Source: Plantago ovata
Lineage: Eukaryota > Streptophyta > Magnoliopsida > Lamiales > Plantaginaceae
Assembly: GCA_028274465.1 (NCBI GenBank)
Contig: CM051456.1
Coordinates: 8,929,545 to 8,993,544, forward strand
Reading direction: 5' to 3'
Length of the DNA stretch: 64,000 nt
The translations under genes and the position numbers were made by a program. The notes beneath the pieces are model-generated. The model saw only the letters and a list, made by a program, of their open reading frames with translations, searched no databases and had not been told where the DNA came from. Shown in pieces: positions 14,401 through 26,810 of the stretch (the stretch's first letter is position 1; the number at the start of each line of letters is the position of its first letter).

Positions 14401-17400
14401 TGTGATACCCAACCTACTGCCCTGCATTTGTAACACTCAATATAAGGTGTAGGCATATAACTAGAATTGAGTACAGCACTCTCATAGATGCATAAAAGTT
14501 CGTTGACTGCAAGGTTAAAGCTGCATGAACACACACAGAGGAATGACGGTGATATCATTTTGAAACGAGTAAATCAATTGCTCAAGTACTTATTTGTCAT
14601 ATTAGGACACTGAGTGCGGGAAATACATGACATAAACTTCCCTCATTGCCATAGTTCTAACCCATGAAACTAAACTCTCAAACAGGATAGTAATCCACTA
14701 TATTTTTGCAGCAATAAAAGACATCAAACTGTATGAAAAGTTGATAAACTTAGTTGTTGCCAATACCTATTAGCTATTACTTTCTAATCCGAAACTAGTT
14801 CATTCATACAAAATAAGAGCATAATAGGTAGTTAAACAGACAAAAACAAAGAAAACACTTGATAAGAAAAATGTTTTTAAAAAGAACACAGAAAAAATCC
14901 TTTATGTTCAAGAAGCTTATGAAGCTTAGATGTCATGGTAAAGCAAAGGAGGATCCACATGCGTTTCAATGTGGTACAGTCCTCAAATTTTCTTCATAAA
15001 CCATAATATTGCAGATTTCATGCATGTACACTCATAGGAATTAGAAAATACTTCATCTCAACCCCGCTTGATTTTTTCATCATCTACAATATCTAAGAAG
15101 TAAAATTCTGCTCCCACTAACTAAAAATCCTGGCTCCTTCATATAATGATACCAGAAGAGCAAACCCGTAAAGAAAAATAATAACACACACAATAATTGC
15201 ACGAGAAATGTTTATACAGTGAAATTCTAGGGGGGGGGAAGAAGATGAATGCTCACCAGCAATGCAGATAAAGTAGATTTCCCACAGCCACTAGTTCCAC
15301 AGAGTAAAACAGTCACAGATTCCTTTCTTTCTCTGAGTCTGGAAATAACAAATCAAGAGTAAGAGAAAATGACAAACAAGTCAAAGGAATGTAAAAGTTC
15401 CAGACTAGCAAAATTCAACAAACTGACCATCATGACTTGGGTAAATAATTGCAGAGACATAACTCATAAACCTGATAAGACTCCAAATACCTTTTTGCAT
15501 AATTATGACATTCAAGACTTGTGCACTTTGGTGTTGAGACTAAATTTGCATACTAGTATATTAAAGGCACTTAAGATTGTGGTCGTGTATTGATTAAATT
15601 TCAATTGACAATCAAAGATGGCATATGATCAGCAACACTCAAATTATAGATGAAATGATGATTCATTTGACAACAAATATGCCTCTATCGGAAATATAAA
15701 GTAATTCCAATCAGAGACCACAGTACTTCTTAAACTTCGGACATAAGCAGATGCGACTGAAATAGGTGATTCTGGATCAGCTGCTATCATTTTCAGTTTC
15801 ACTTACTTTCAAAACAGTAGACTTTTCCACAACCAAGGTCATGCTAAATGTTAGTATTACTTTAGATTCCTCATCAGAGAAATCTAATGATAGTTATTAC
15901 TTTATTTATTACTTCGGAACAAGGAACTTCATCAGAGAAAATTTCAGCTGGGAATCTTTAGATTCCTCTCTCCTTGACATGTATAATTATTTTACATCCT
16001 TAACTCTACAAACTAAATGTCTTGGCAGAAGCTTTTAATATGTACCTCAATATCTCCACTAAGAGTTGATTCAAATGTTTATTTTCCAATAAATCTGGAA
16101 TAGAACTTAAATGAAGTACATACAAATGATCAAAAGAAAATCCATATAGTACATGTACTACAGGACTTAAGTTGTCCCAAATTAGCTCTTGTAAATAAAA
16201 GGTTTGCAATGTAGAACTGAGGTTGTGCGAAGAAACAAGAAATATAGACACGAGATAAAACTATCAGCATTCTTCGGGTGCTTAAAAGAAGCATTACTAA
16301 AATAGGACAAGGGAACCTTCCACAACTTAACATAAGCATAAACAGATAAAACTATATCTAGAACATAAATGACTTCATGATCACAGCCAACTGTTGAAGT
16401 GGGAAAGGGGAAACAAAAGCAACTGGTACAAGAATTATGAAGACAGAGTTGTTTATTGTCTTACAAATGTGCACAGCACAACAATTCCATATTGGCAAGA
16501 AATGATAACCATACCTGCAAGCTAAGATTAAATCAGCCCTCTGGTTTGGCCCCACGTACTTGTACTCTGAAAGAGCTTCACAAACAACACCGAGGAAAAG
16601 TTTTCTTTTTACAACAATGGTTGTCCGTCTTTTGTACAGTTCAAATGGTTTGCTTTTACTTTCATCTTCCCCCAAGCCCGAACCATCCATATATCCTTTG
16701 TTCATCCAGGCATTAGCACGGGACTCAGTTTTTCCTTGATGAAATGTTTTACTGTCCTGTTGTGGTACCCCTGGACATGCTGAAACCAACTTGTCGGCCA
16801 AGTTTTCACGTTTCATCATTTCAAAAACTCTTCGACTAATCTGAAAATGAGTAGGAAGAAGAAGAGTATTCATATAGTACTCCGCCATTGAAGACACAAG
16901 AGTGCCTACTGAAGAGCCTACACAATCCACACATATTTAACAAGCAACATAGTATCAAAACTGGAACTAACAACAGAAGCACATCAAATTCTCTCATTCA
17001 GCAACATATAATATCTGCTTAATGCTATTCCAATCACTTCAATTCAACCATGATTGATCCATTTAATTTCCAACTGTGATTGAACTACTGGTGTCAACAC
17101 AAGAAGCTTCTCTCATTCAACATCTAGCAACATAAAGTGTCTGCTTAATGCTATTTCAATCACTTCATTACAAGGAAGTACCAAACGTATCGGTCACCGA
17201 GGCATAGACAGATGCTTGTGTTCAGAATTCAGATCAAAACACTCACAGCTAAATTCTCTTCTCAATCAAATAATTATTTCAGAAACTCACACATGCAAAG
17301 TACATTCAAACAAATTACAAACAAAACCTAGCTCAGATAATAATTTCAACAAGAGAGAAAGTCAACCTTGAAGGCATGCCTAGGCTTGCAGCCCATGAGC

Positions 17401-17531
17401 TGAAGAGTACTCTGCAAAACAGACCGCGTATACCTAAACGACGACCGCGAAATGTCCACGGAAACCTCAGCGTCATCTTCCACCACCACCACATAGAGCA
17501 GCTTCGACACCACTGCATCCGTCGCCGCCAT
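11446..17531 (-). CDS. LPA1: P-loop NTPase, LPA1 / 2-phosphoglycerate kinase-like protein
   Basis: Seven coding exons join in phase to about 736 aa, the usual size of plant LPA1 homologues: 17367-17531, 16515-16840, 15257-15338, 14023-14421, 12911-13651, 12377-12472, 11446-11847. Start [20 protein letters not shown] at 17531. Exons 1-2 give an N-terminal domain ([24 protein letters not shown]). Exon 3 carries the Walker A motif GTSGCGKST, residues about 178-186, followed by [14 protein letters not shown]. Then come a Lys/Ala/Pro linker, VVVEGVHLS, and [19 protein letters not shown]. The C terminus is acidic ([19 protein letters not shown]), then basic ([20 protein letters not shown]). In rice LPA1 affects seed phytate; archaeal relatives phosphorylate 2-phosphoglycerate. 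The exact reaction in plants is unproven. Introns hold a C-run (12180-12194) and a MITE (13718-14008). Confidence 0.92.
12180..12194. repeat. Poly(C) run in last LPA1 intron
   Basis: An uninterrupted run of about 15 C preceded by CCCCA, between the last two coding exons. Slippage-prone, so its length may be unreliable. Confidence 0.8.
13718..14008. mobile_element. Stowaway-like MITE inside an LPA1 intron
   Basis: The termini CTCCCTCCTATCCATATTAT and, inverted, ATAATATGGATAGGAGGGAG are flanked by TA on both sides (13716-13717, 14009-14010). 291 bp. It lies in the intron between the exons ending at 14023 and starting at 13651, ending only 14 bp from the splice donor of the 14023-14421 exon. 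Confidence 0.9.
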
Positions 17532-17639
17532 TTCACACCACCTTTACCAATTACATGCAAGTCAGCTCCAAATTCGAATTGAAACGAAAAAATCGACAAA
17601 ATCGGTAACAATGCAGGTGAATTAGAAGGCAAACACACA

Positions 17640-18640
17640 CCTGAGTAAGGAGATCGGAATGATGATCAGGCTATAGGTTACGAGTAGAAAAAGTGACGAT
17701 TCAATAGACAGAGGAAACGGAGAGTTGTTTGAAAACGATGCAGTTTTGGAGGAGATCTGGCCATTATTATAATTGTATGTTGTATTTGTTGTGGAACTGA
17801 AACCTTGTTGTACGCATCACACAAGTCTGCGAGTCGAGCGACTCAGCTCGGTAGGTATATATGAACAAAACGACAGTCGTTGGTGAGAATGACGGATTGG
17901 GGCCAGTTGCAGAGAAATAAATTACTGCGATTTGTGAAGGTGAAAGGAAGGGGATGATGATGGAGATGTGGTAAAAATAGACAATTAGTCGGTTTACACG
18001 GATCGATTTGGATTTTGGACAACTTTTTAGTAGCTCACAAGGACTTTTACCGAATTTGTCAAAAGAAGACCTCTTCCAAAATCAATCCAGACCGTCCGAC
18101 CACTAATGGGCCCGATGGTCTGACCTTTGGGCCGACATGGTTATTCACATGTTGTAATCGTCATCATTTGTGTGCGCATCGAGATTTACGATAGTTCATT
18201 CATCTTGAGATTGATCAAACGAAAGTAAGCTTAACTCTACGATTTTTATAATTCTTATGGATGAATTTCCGGAAACAAATATGCACCTTATTGATACGGC
18301 GTTTAAACTTTTTGAACTTTTGGGGCATTACAATTGATCCGAAATCATAACCCCGATTCGAAATACAATGGTTAAGGCATTGTTTCTCTTCTTCTGAACA
18401 AAATTAAACTAAACTAGACTTATCTGAACTGAACTTATTTGTAATATAAAAAACAGGTAATCAAATCTATTTTGAAGTGAAATTAATTATTTTTAAGACA
18501 AACATAACATTTGAACATAATTAACTATCAAAACCGCAAAACATTAACATTAGATGAAACATTTCTAATATTTCATCTACCCTAACTTGCAGCAAATATT
18601 TTTAATGCTAATAATAAACTTGCATTTATTAACTAAATTA
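17640..18640. other. LPA1 upstream region and intergenic DNA
   Basis: It holds the probable 5' leader and promoter of the LPA1-like gene, then AT-rich DNA with no gene seen. TGAACTGAACTTATTTGTA near 18425-18445 belongs to a dispersed repeat also present at 21.5 and 47.1 kb. Confidence 0.45.
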
Positions 18641-18648
18641 AATTAATA

Positions 18649-18885
18649 CTTCCTCCGTTTCATTACAAAGTTCCTAAGGAGACTCTTCATCGCAACCTTT
18701 GACCACATATAACTCCTAAATTACATTAGAGAAAAATATAATAAAATTATATTATGAAATTAAATGGAGTATATTTTCATAATCAACTTTTAATTTATAT
18801 TAATACAGTTTAATTTAAAAGTTATACGTGGTCAAAGGTCGCAATGAATAGTCCCCTTAGGAACTTTGTAATGAAACGGAGGAAG
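18649..18885. mobile_element. Stowaway-like MITE, long near-perfect arms
   Basis: The left arm starts CTTCCTCCGTTTCATTACAA and the right arm ends with its inverse TTGTAATGAAACGGAGGAAG, flanked by TA on both sides. 237 bp. The arms also match internally (AGTTCCTAAGGAGACTCTTC; CCTTTGACCACATATAACT), giving a foldback of about 100 bp per arm. Confidence 0.92.
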
Positions 18886-18889
18886 TATT

Positions 18890-20470
18890 GAATACGAATT
18901 GCTTCGATTTGAAATAATTCAATGTTTATAATAATATATAAAAGAAATATCTGAATTCGAACAAGACTCTTCATTCAAATATCAACGAAATCGATTAAGT
19001 TCCATCTGATCCGGAATAGACCTAAATATATGATAAATCCAAACAATTCAATTCAATTCAATTTGAATGACCCGTTTAGTAGCTATGTGTTCGTATTATT
19101 CAGTTTTTTCTTTAAAAGAAAAATACGCAAAATTTTATTTATAGCAAGATCGAGTGTCGTATAGTTAAGTAAGAAACGGGTAAATTTTGTTGAAACGTTA
19201 AGGAAAAGTTCCCACTTCTCATTGAAGTTCATCTTCAATTCTCTCCAAGGACCCATTCATTTTGGAATCTAATGGTATTGCAGTCTCATTCTCATGTTAT
19301 TATGATATTTCAAATCCAAAACAACATAGAGTGACAAAATTAGGTATGTGTCATAATCGATTGCGGTTAATTGTGACTAGAAGAAAAATAAACTATAAAA
19401 TTAGCTATCTGCTACAATCATAATTTAAGAACTAGATCCAACATAGTCGTGAGTGTATAGTTAAAACAAAACAAACTAATAAAATAAAAATCAAGATTAT
19501 GAAATTCCATCGTAGCACATAGTTTCATAACTGAAACTAAAACTAATATTGATATACTTAATCACTTTATTTTATTATAGTCAAATAATTTGAAATCAAC
19601 AATTAAGGTAACTAATATCGCACCAACCAAAAACTAACTCCTTAAAGTTGTTATATAAGATTATTAGAATTTGACACTCTACCTATTTTTAAAAAGCAGC
19701 CCCTTTAAGTTTCATATGGTAGTATTAAGTTTCATTATACAATACTATACCTGAAAAAAAAAAAAAGACTTTTTAGTTGTATATATGGAATGTTTAGGGT
19801 GGAAATTAAGAGTTAAATTTGCATGGATTATGAAATTTCATTGTCGCACATAGTTCCACAAGATTCAGCAATGTTTTTTATACAAGTGACCAAATTATTA
19901 TTCTGCCTAAAGTGAGATTCGTGACTTGATGTGTCAGATTGGAATCTGATAACCGTAGTTTGAGCGGAAAAGGACTGTAGGACCGACTAAAATCATGGGA
20001 AAGAAAGAACATACGGAGTAGATTCATAGAGGTAAATAACTAAGCTATTTATAAGACAAATCATTAGATTTTGTTTGCACTACTATTCTTCCAACTAACT
20101 CTAAGCAAGCTCAAGGAAAAGATATCATCCCATCACATTAAGTCATTACTTTTGGGAAGGGTCTCCGAGCGGCAGATGGTTTCTTAATCATGAATACAAT
20201 TAAAGTAAATTACTATCATCAAGTAGTTGGTCAAGCACCGCCGTATGGTCTCTTAATCATGAATAGTGAATTAGATGACCATGAGTCATGACATACGGAC
20301 TAAGCGTGTATTTGTGTCAATGCTTAATTTTTCAGGTTAATTGACTGCGTCTTATTTGATTAAAAAATCAATTTAATCTATCTGTTTTTTTTACCGATCA
20401 AAAACTTTAATCATTAGAGTAAAAACATGCTACTAGTAAAATATTTAATAAGGACAAACTCCGAAGTACA
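18890..20470. other. Intergenic, no gene seen
   Basis: AT-rich DNA with several short homopolymers (e.g. A-run near 19755). A short local repeat, TCTTAATCATGAATA, occurs at about 20184 and 20250. No coding signal. Confidence 0.4.
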
Positions 20471-20479
20471 TAAATGCTA

Positions 20480-20748
20480 CTCCCCATGTCTACATCTAAT
20501 CTAATGATCTAGGAGTAATTGTCCCACTCTGACTTTGACATGTTAACTGTGTTCGACTTTGACTATAAATTAATTTTAAACTTTAATGATAGAAATATTA
20601 ACAAAATTATATTATAAAATATAAACCTTAAATTTTCATAATATAATTTTATTATATATTTTAATATTATATTGTAAGAGTAATTTGTAGTCAAAGTCGA
20701 ACACAGTTGACCAGTCAAAACGGGACAATTACTTATAGATGGAGGGAG
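20480..20748. mobile_element. Stowaway-like MITE
   Basis: The left end CTCCCCATGTCTACATCTAA and right end TTATAGATGGAGGGAG are flanked by TA. Inner arms match over a long stretch: GGAGTAATTGTCCC with GGGACAATTACTT, and CTGTGTTCGACTTTGACTA with TAGTCAAAGTCGAACACAG. 269 bp. Confidence 0.9.
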
Positions 20749-20859
20749 TAATAAAAAGATTAGATTATGAAAATTCTCAAAAATTTGGAGAAAATATTTA
20801 ACAAAATAATAATCTAATTTCTCATGATTAGATTAAAAACATGATAGGATTATAGAAAC

Positions 20860-21038
20860 TCAGTCCAGTAGCTACCTAGCAGTAGGATTCGGGATTTCTG
20901 TCCTAGTTGGTTAGGAGATTGTTTGTAATATGATATGAATAATGTGCGTCTTAGGACTGTGGATGTCGGGGATGTCCACACAGTTGTACCTCCTCTAGTT
21001 TAATTAATGAATTTTGGTGTGTTAAAAAAAAAAAAAGT
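20860..21038 (+). mobile_element. Possible LINE 3' end with poly(A)
   Basis: Text of the type TTTGTAATATGATATG...GTTGTACCTCCTCTAG..TTAATGAATTTTG ends in a 13-A tail at about 21026-21038, like the 3' UTR of plant LINEs. No coding domain is attached, so this is a tentative call. Confidence 0.4.
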
Positions 21039-21499
21039 TTAAAAACATGCTAGTAGGTCCTCAAAAATGCGAAATCTTCTTACTTTAATGATGCTTGCAA
21101 AGTTGCAATCCTCGTGGCTTGGAACTCATGTATCATCACATATGAATGTTGTATACAAATGTTTATTGCAAATCAAACTTTGTCAAATGATCGCAAAGTG
21201 TACTAGACCGTGTTAATACAAGTCACATTAAAGAAACGTGTCCTCACAAGATTCAAAACTAAATCGATTTTGGGTGTACAATTTGATATTGTTGAGAAAT
21301 ATATTTTTCTTCATTGTTTAAAAAGAAGAAAAAGATATGGGTCTTTAATAACGGTAATTTTTTTTTAATTAATAAGGGAGGATAAAAAATGGTCTAACAA
21401 CACTACAACTGAAATACAAGGGACAGAACTCTCACGTAAGAGCTTACAAGTTGGATTAATGAAGTCCCCAAATATCAGGTGTCGGCCACACTTAAACTT

Positions 21500-21660
21500 T
21501 GTTCTCTTCGTCTTAATTGAACTGAAATGAACTGATCTGAACTGAATGGAGGAACTGAACTTATTTTTAGTACAAAATACTATTAGACAAATCTGAACTG
21601 AACTGAACTTAACTTAATACATTTGAACCGAACTGAACTTAAAATAATCAATTTTCAGAC
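21500..21660. repeat. CTGAACTGAACT-rich dispersed repeat
   Basis: Clustered TGAACTGAAC motifs surround the phrase TTATTTTTAGTACAAAATAC. A closely related segment is at 47060-47160 and a shorter one at 18400-18460. Possibly a degraded transposon family; no ends defined. Confidence 0.5.
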
Positions 21661-22740
21661 GAAAAGATGAGAACCTTATTCGAATGATATTCTAAAATGA
21701 AAATGTCTCGCGTGGATTGGGGCCTCCGTGGCTTCTTGTGCCAGCCCCATAGAGTCTTAACTTTTTTTAACCTTCTGCTCAACCTAATTCACTTAAAATC
21801 GTCTTTAGTAAATCGAACATATTTCAAGTAATGATTCCGATCCGGTGTTGATAAATAAATAAGGTATTTCCCAAGAAAGGGAAGGCAACATTTATTTGGT
21901 TCGAGTTAATCAAGATCATGAGTTGACGAACACAAAAGTGCAAAACAATAGTACAGTAGTAGGAATATGATATTGTGGAGAAGAAAAAAATGAAATTGGC
22001 AAAGCTTGAATGTAACGCACTCAGACGCGTAAAATGTCGTTGGTGATAGACTGATAGTATTAAGAAAAGAATGGTGGTGGTCCAAAGTCCAAACCCATCA
22101 TCGGCCCACCCCTTGATTTACTCGGTGCCGCCATACCAGTACATATATCTAATTATCTATATGTACTTTTCAAATGAAGTTCGTTACTAGGTTCCATATT
22201 AGTAGTATAAAATAAAAATCGTCAACATTGAATCCATCCATGAACTGATGAATCAGTACAATACATCATAGCTGAAATCACCTTTAAACGTGTAGCTACC
22301 GTGTTTTTTAGAAATTATGTTATACTAACTTATAAGTACTCATATTCATTTGTCGTTGGACTCTGGCATGTTAATTTATGATTAACCTCATGCATCCTCA
22401 TTTCACTGTAATTAAAATATGGATGAGTGTCGAATATATATATGCTGTAAATTAAATGTTTATCTAGATACAAGTTGTAAACGGACTAATAGACTTTAAA
22501 TGGGTGGATTCAAAATTAAAGGCTGAAGGTGAAAAATTATATATATAAGACTATTTCGTAACCGAGAGGGGGCAACATTTTAAAATATAGAACATATTAC
22601 AAACTTTTTTACTTTCAAACACTTTTTTTTGGTTGGAGAATATTTTCTTATCATAGTTTCAGTATATATGCAGTTATGCATACACACATACACTCTAAAA
22701 TAAAATGAATGATACTACCATACTTGATAAGAAATTTGAA
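21660..22740. other. Intergenic, no gene seen
   Basis: AT-rich, with short TATATA runs (22435, 22540). No coding frame, RNA gene or paired repeat recognised. Confidence 0.4.
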
Positions 22741-22749
22741 GGTCATGTG

Positions 22750-23930
22750 TTGAGTGCACTTCCGACTGGCGCAATCATGCCACCTGGGATTGTGGCAGTG
22801 ACAAAAGTCCGGGGCCAAATGGTTTCGGGAGAAGCTTTCTCAAGGCTTTTTGAGAGGTGTTGAAGGGGGATATTTGTAAGATGTTTTTAGACTTTCATGA
22901 GAATGTCAAGTTGTATAGAGGGATCAATAGTACGTTCTTAACGCTCATTCCCAAGAAGTCAAATCCAATTGGCTTAGGGATTATAGACCAATCACTTTTG
23001 TAGGAATCATCTACAAAGTTGTGGTGAAAGTGCTAGCTACAAGGTTGAGTAGAGTGTTGGGTGAAATCATTTCTGAAATTCAACAGTTTTTGTAGGGAAT
23101 CAGAACATTCTTGATGGGTGTTAGTGGCTAATGAGATTTTGGATGAAGCAAAAAATAAGAAGAATAACATTTTTCTTTTGAAGATTGATTTTGATAAAGC
23201 TTATAACTTCATAAGTTGGGAAACTCTTTTCCACTTGATGGACATGTTAGGCTTTGGAAAAGTTTGTGTGGATTGGATAAAAGATTGTGTCAACATGGTT
23301 TATACATCAATGTTGGTGAATGAGAGCCCAACAAGAGAATTCTATGTGCAAAGAGGGTTGAGGCAAGAGGATCCACTTTACCCTTTCCTATTTCTTATAA
23401 TAGGGGAATGTCTTAGTAGGATGATCAAGAAAGCTTGTATGTAGAATAAATTTAACCCGATGGAGGTAGGAAATAAGAAAATCCCGTGTCCTCTACTTCA
23501 ATTTGCGGATGACTCTCTCATCATAGGAGAAGCAAGCTTGGATTGTTGGTAATTAAAGGGGTGTTGAGATGTTTCCAACTAGCTTCGTCCGATCTTAAGA
23601 TTAATTTTCATAAGAGCTCTTTTGTTGGAGTAGGGGTGGAGGAAACGGTGTTCAAGGAGTGGGCCAGAGTTCTTAATTGTGAGGTTGGAACCATTCCCTT
23701 TGTTTACTTAATTGCCCCCCCCCCCCCCCGCGGATTGAGGGAGTGGCAAAAGATAAATGAACTTAGAGGGTTGTAAAGGAGAAGTTTGAGAAAAGATTAG
23801 GTGTTTGGGAGAATGAATTCTTATCTCTTGGGGGACGAGTCGTTCTTACCAAGGCGGTTCTTAATCTCTCCCTTTGTATTACTTTCTTTCTTTAAAGCAC
23901 CGGGAGGAGTGTTTAAAGAGTTAAAAGGGG
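22750..23930 (+). mobile_element. LINE reverse-transcriptase remnant
   Basis: Frame 23118-23444 reads LKIDFDKAYNFISWETL and later LRQEDPLYPFLFLIIGECLS. These are the conserved RT blocks of plant L1-type LINEs; functional copies usually read ..GDPLSPFLF... After a stop the frame resumes near 23465 with LLQFADDSLIIGEA, the catalytic F/YADD box. Upstream (22930-23060) LTLIPKKSNP and VVKVLATRLSRVL-like segments appear in shifted frames. Multiple stops and frameshifts, plus a poly(C) run (23715-23730), make it a pseudogene. No RNase H domain follows in this orientation. Confidence 0.85.
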
Positions 23931-23934
23931 CTAC

Positions 23935-24505
23935 AACGGGGCCAATTATATCCAGATCCCCTGTTAGATTCATCATCAATTACGTTTCTTCCCTTATTAG
24001 AATAACAATTATGTAACTTCCCCTGTTAGATCCAAATAATTACATCTAGACCCACGATCTTGACTTTTCCCGAATTAAGGCCTCTAAAGTACACTTTTGC
24101 CCCTGAATGATTATTAGATTTCAATTAAATTCAAACAACCTAAATTTTATGTTTATTACACATTTGCCTCAAATATTTTCTATTATACAATATTAACACT
24201 ATTTAATATAAAATGAACCCACATAAGTTATCAAAATTGTAAAAAGGTCTCAAATATTATTTTAAAACAAACTCCCACAAAAGTAAAATTGAAAACAAGT
24301 CCCAACTTTAATTTTTTAAATTTTTTGATCATCTTCTTCTTTCCTCCATCTCCGTCTTCTCCTCCGGCCACAAGTCCTTCTACTCCGACTCCTAAGTCAG
24401 TCAACTGGAGTGCAAAAATTGGGTTTAGATGTAATTGTTACTCTAGGAGGGGATGAAACGTAATTAGGGTCTCTAGTGGGGGTGGTCAAAGTAATATTAC
24501 CGGCT
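23935..24505. mobile_element. Degenerate terminal-repeat element (family also at 44.7-46.5 kb)
   Basis: The left end holds CCAATTATATCCAGATCCCCTGTTAGAT and ATTACATCTAGACCC phrases. The right end holds the inverse types TAGATGTAATTGTTACTC and GTAATTAGGGTCTCTAGTGG. The internal text (TACACTTTTGCCCCTGA, TTTATTACACATTTGCC, TTTAAATTTTTT...CATCTTCTTC) recurs in the same order at 44820-45100. It looks like a non-autonomous DNA transposon; superfamily not determined. Confidence 0.5.
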
Positions 24506-24699
24506 ATAACGGAACTTTATTTGGGGAGGTGAGGTGGGAAAGGAGATGAAGAAAATGGCTTGGGTGGCATGAGAGAAAGTTTGCACCGATATGGAGAATG
24601 TCATAGAAAGAGAATGTGGAAATTATTCTGAAGGAAAAAATGAAGCCTAGCTTGTGGTCTGATTGGTGAAGAAACATAGTGACGTTGGTAGGGGTTGCC

Positions 24700-25030
24700 A
24701 CACTTCTCTACCTCATCTCGGTGTGTTACTCCTAAAAGTTTCTAAGCTTTCTTGTAAACTTGCCTCATTAGTATGATCCACCCTTAATCAATCAAAGATT
24801 AGATTTCATACCTTCTTTGAAAACTCACAACTTCCAAGAATGTGCCAAGTTGTTTCTACTTCCTCCTCACACCTTTTGCACTTCACATCCGTATCACTTA
24901 GAAACACCCATCTCTTTCTCAAATTCTCTTTGGAGGGTATTCTATCTTGAAAAGCCTTCCAAATGAACGTGTTTACTTTAAGGGGTGCACATTTACTCCA
25001 AATCTCCTTACTCCAAGTCCCCACTTCCGT
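24700..25030 (-). mobile_element. LINE remnant: zinc-binding RT-associated (zf-RVT) domain
   Basis: The minus frame 25024-24806 reads WSKEIWSKCAPLKVNTFIWK, then DRIPSKENLRKR and CKRCEEEVETTWHILGSCEF. This is the zf-RVT module found C-terminal to plant LINE reverse transcriptases, with the paired Cys and the H-x-C tail. It is on the opposite strand from the RT remnant at 23 kb, so it is either a separate insertion or a rearranged piece. Confidence 0.8.
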
Positions 25031-25049
25031 ATGTCGGTTTGACTCACAT

Positions 25050-25510
25050 TTTGGTTACACTTTAAATTACTTGCCACTTGCCGGTGAGTTGCTCTAACGG
25101 TGGAGTATCAAGATATGCTTGGATAGTAGCTATCCGGTTGATCAAAAACGATTTACTTGGCGTTTGATAGATCTATCGCTTTAAACCTAACTTGAACCTC
25201 GCCTTCGTTACACTTATTGACATAGGGTGGAGGAGTGGACCATTAGTGGGAGGCTCTATTTTTTTTTCGGTCCTTTTTCTCACTTTTTGGTTACACTTTA
25301 AATTATTTGCCACTTGTTGGTAATTGCTCTAACGGTGGAGGATCAAGATAGGCTTCGATAGTAGCTATCCCGTTGATCAAGAATTTACTTGGCATTTGAT
25401 ATACCTATCGTTAAGTCTAACTTAAATCTCGCCTTCGGAAAATTTATTGGCATAGGGTGGACGAGTGGACCGCTAATGGAAGAGTTTGGTGTGGTATCTT
25501 GGTTTGATGG
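25050..25510. repeat. Tandem duplication, ~230-bp unit
   Basis: The series TTTTGGTTACACTTTAAATT, GCTCTAACGGTGGAG, GATAGTAGCTATCC, GGCATTTGATA and CATAGGGTGGA starts at about 25052 and again at about 25284 in the same order and strand. About 85-90% alike by eye. Confidence 0.75.
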
Positions 25511-26560
25511 TCTTACTTGTTATCGGTCCTTGTTTTCACATCAGGTGGCTTTACTTTGTTCTCTTTTCATGCTTCACTTGGTGCTCTTGGGTTACTTTTG
25601 GCTTGTAACAAAATTTTTTTGGTGGCCTTTGTCTTTCGGATTTTCTTGGAAGCTTTTCGAGTGTGGTTAGTTGGTGGTTCGGAAAATTCAGTATAGTTTT
25701 TGAAGGTTGAGATTGTTGTATTCCAGTAGAGAGTTGTATTTCATTGTAATTTGTAACTATTTCGAGCATTACTTATACTCCATGTCATTATTAAATTTTG
25801 ACTTTTTTTAATAAAAAAACATGCTTGGTGCAGGTAAAGTCTGCTTGACATTAATTATTGGAGTTTAAAAAATGATTACAGAGATGAAACTCATGTCTTG
25901 AGGTAGATAACTTGATGCTTCGGCATTTTGGGCGCACAATGTCAAATACAATGGCATGCATGCTTGCACCTATTTCACCGCAGTGTGAAATTGAAGAAAT
26001 GAAGAAAAGTTAACTGTATTCAGACTGAGTAAAGATTACAGAATACACGAGATGTTTACAAGAGAGTTAAAAAGAGGTCTACGAGAAGTAATGATATTAG
26101 CACAAAAAAAAAAAGTAATGATATAGGTGAGCTAGTTCTCTTTATATTGATTTTAATCGTATAACTGTGGCGTGATGAGCTAATATTAGGGTTTGCCTCC
26201 GATTAACTCTCAATTCGCCATAAACTCACGAATAATCCTCCACTAATTTACCTTGGCGAATTGGGATGAATTATAGACGAATTTGCCGTAATATTAATTC
26301 GTGGGATCAGAATTTTACGGGAGTATTAAAATTAGAATTTTTATAAACTTACGAGATAAAATATGAAAGTAAAAAACTTACCCGAAGAAATAGGCGGGTA
26401 GTAAACTTATTCTGGATGATTTTTCCGAACTCTAACTTGTTCCAACTGCTAATACAATTCTCCATCCCTTAAGGTACAAGTCGCGCAACTATTAGTTACA
26501 AATGAACACACGCTTTCTTCTAAAATCTGAACTGTAGATCCGTAACTATAATGGTAAGCT
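25510..26560. other. Intergenic; possible LINE 3' debris then mtHD upstream DNA
   Basis: No gene seen. TTGTATTTCATTGTAATTTG near 25733 resembles LINE 3' UTR text, without a poly(A). From about 26450 the sequence becomes similar to that upstream of the second mtHD gene (about 57340 onward). Confidence 0.4.
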
Positions 26561-26810
26561 GTAGACATATATATTGAGTAGCATGCTAATTCCGTTCAGG
26601 CTCAGGTTTGAGAGTGAGCTCAGTGTTCGGTGTTGCCTTCCACAGTTCACCATCTACAGATACTTTGATTCAATAGTGTGTATGGCTGAATGCTAACTGG
26701 CATTTCTTCACTCTTCCGAAATTTTGTCGTGCTTTATTCAACTTGACAGTCGCCCACCAACTGTTCGATTAATTTCTCAATAGAACCGAAGCACACTAAA
26801 AGCGACACAG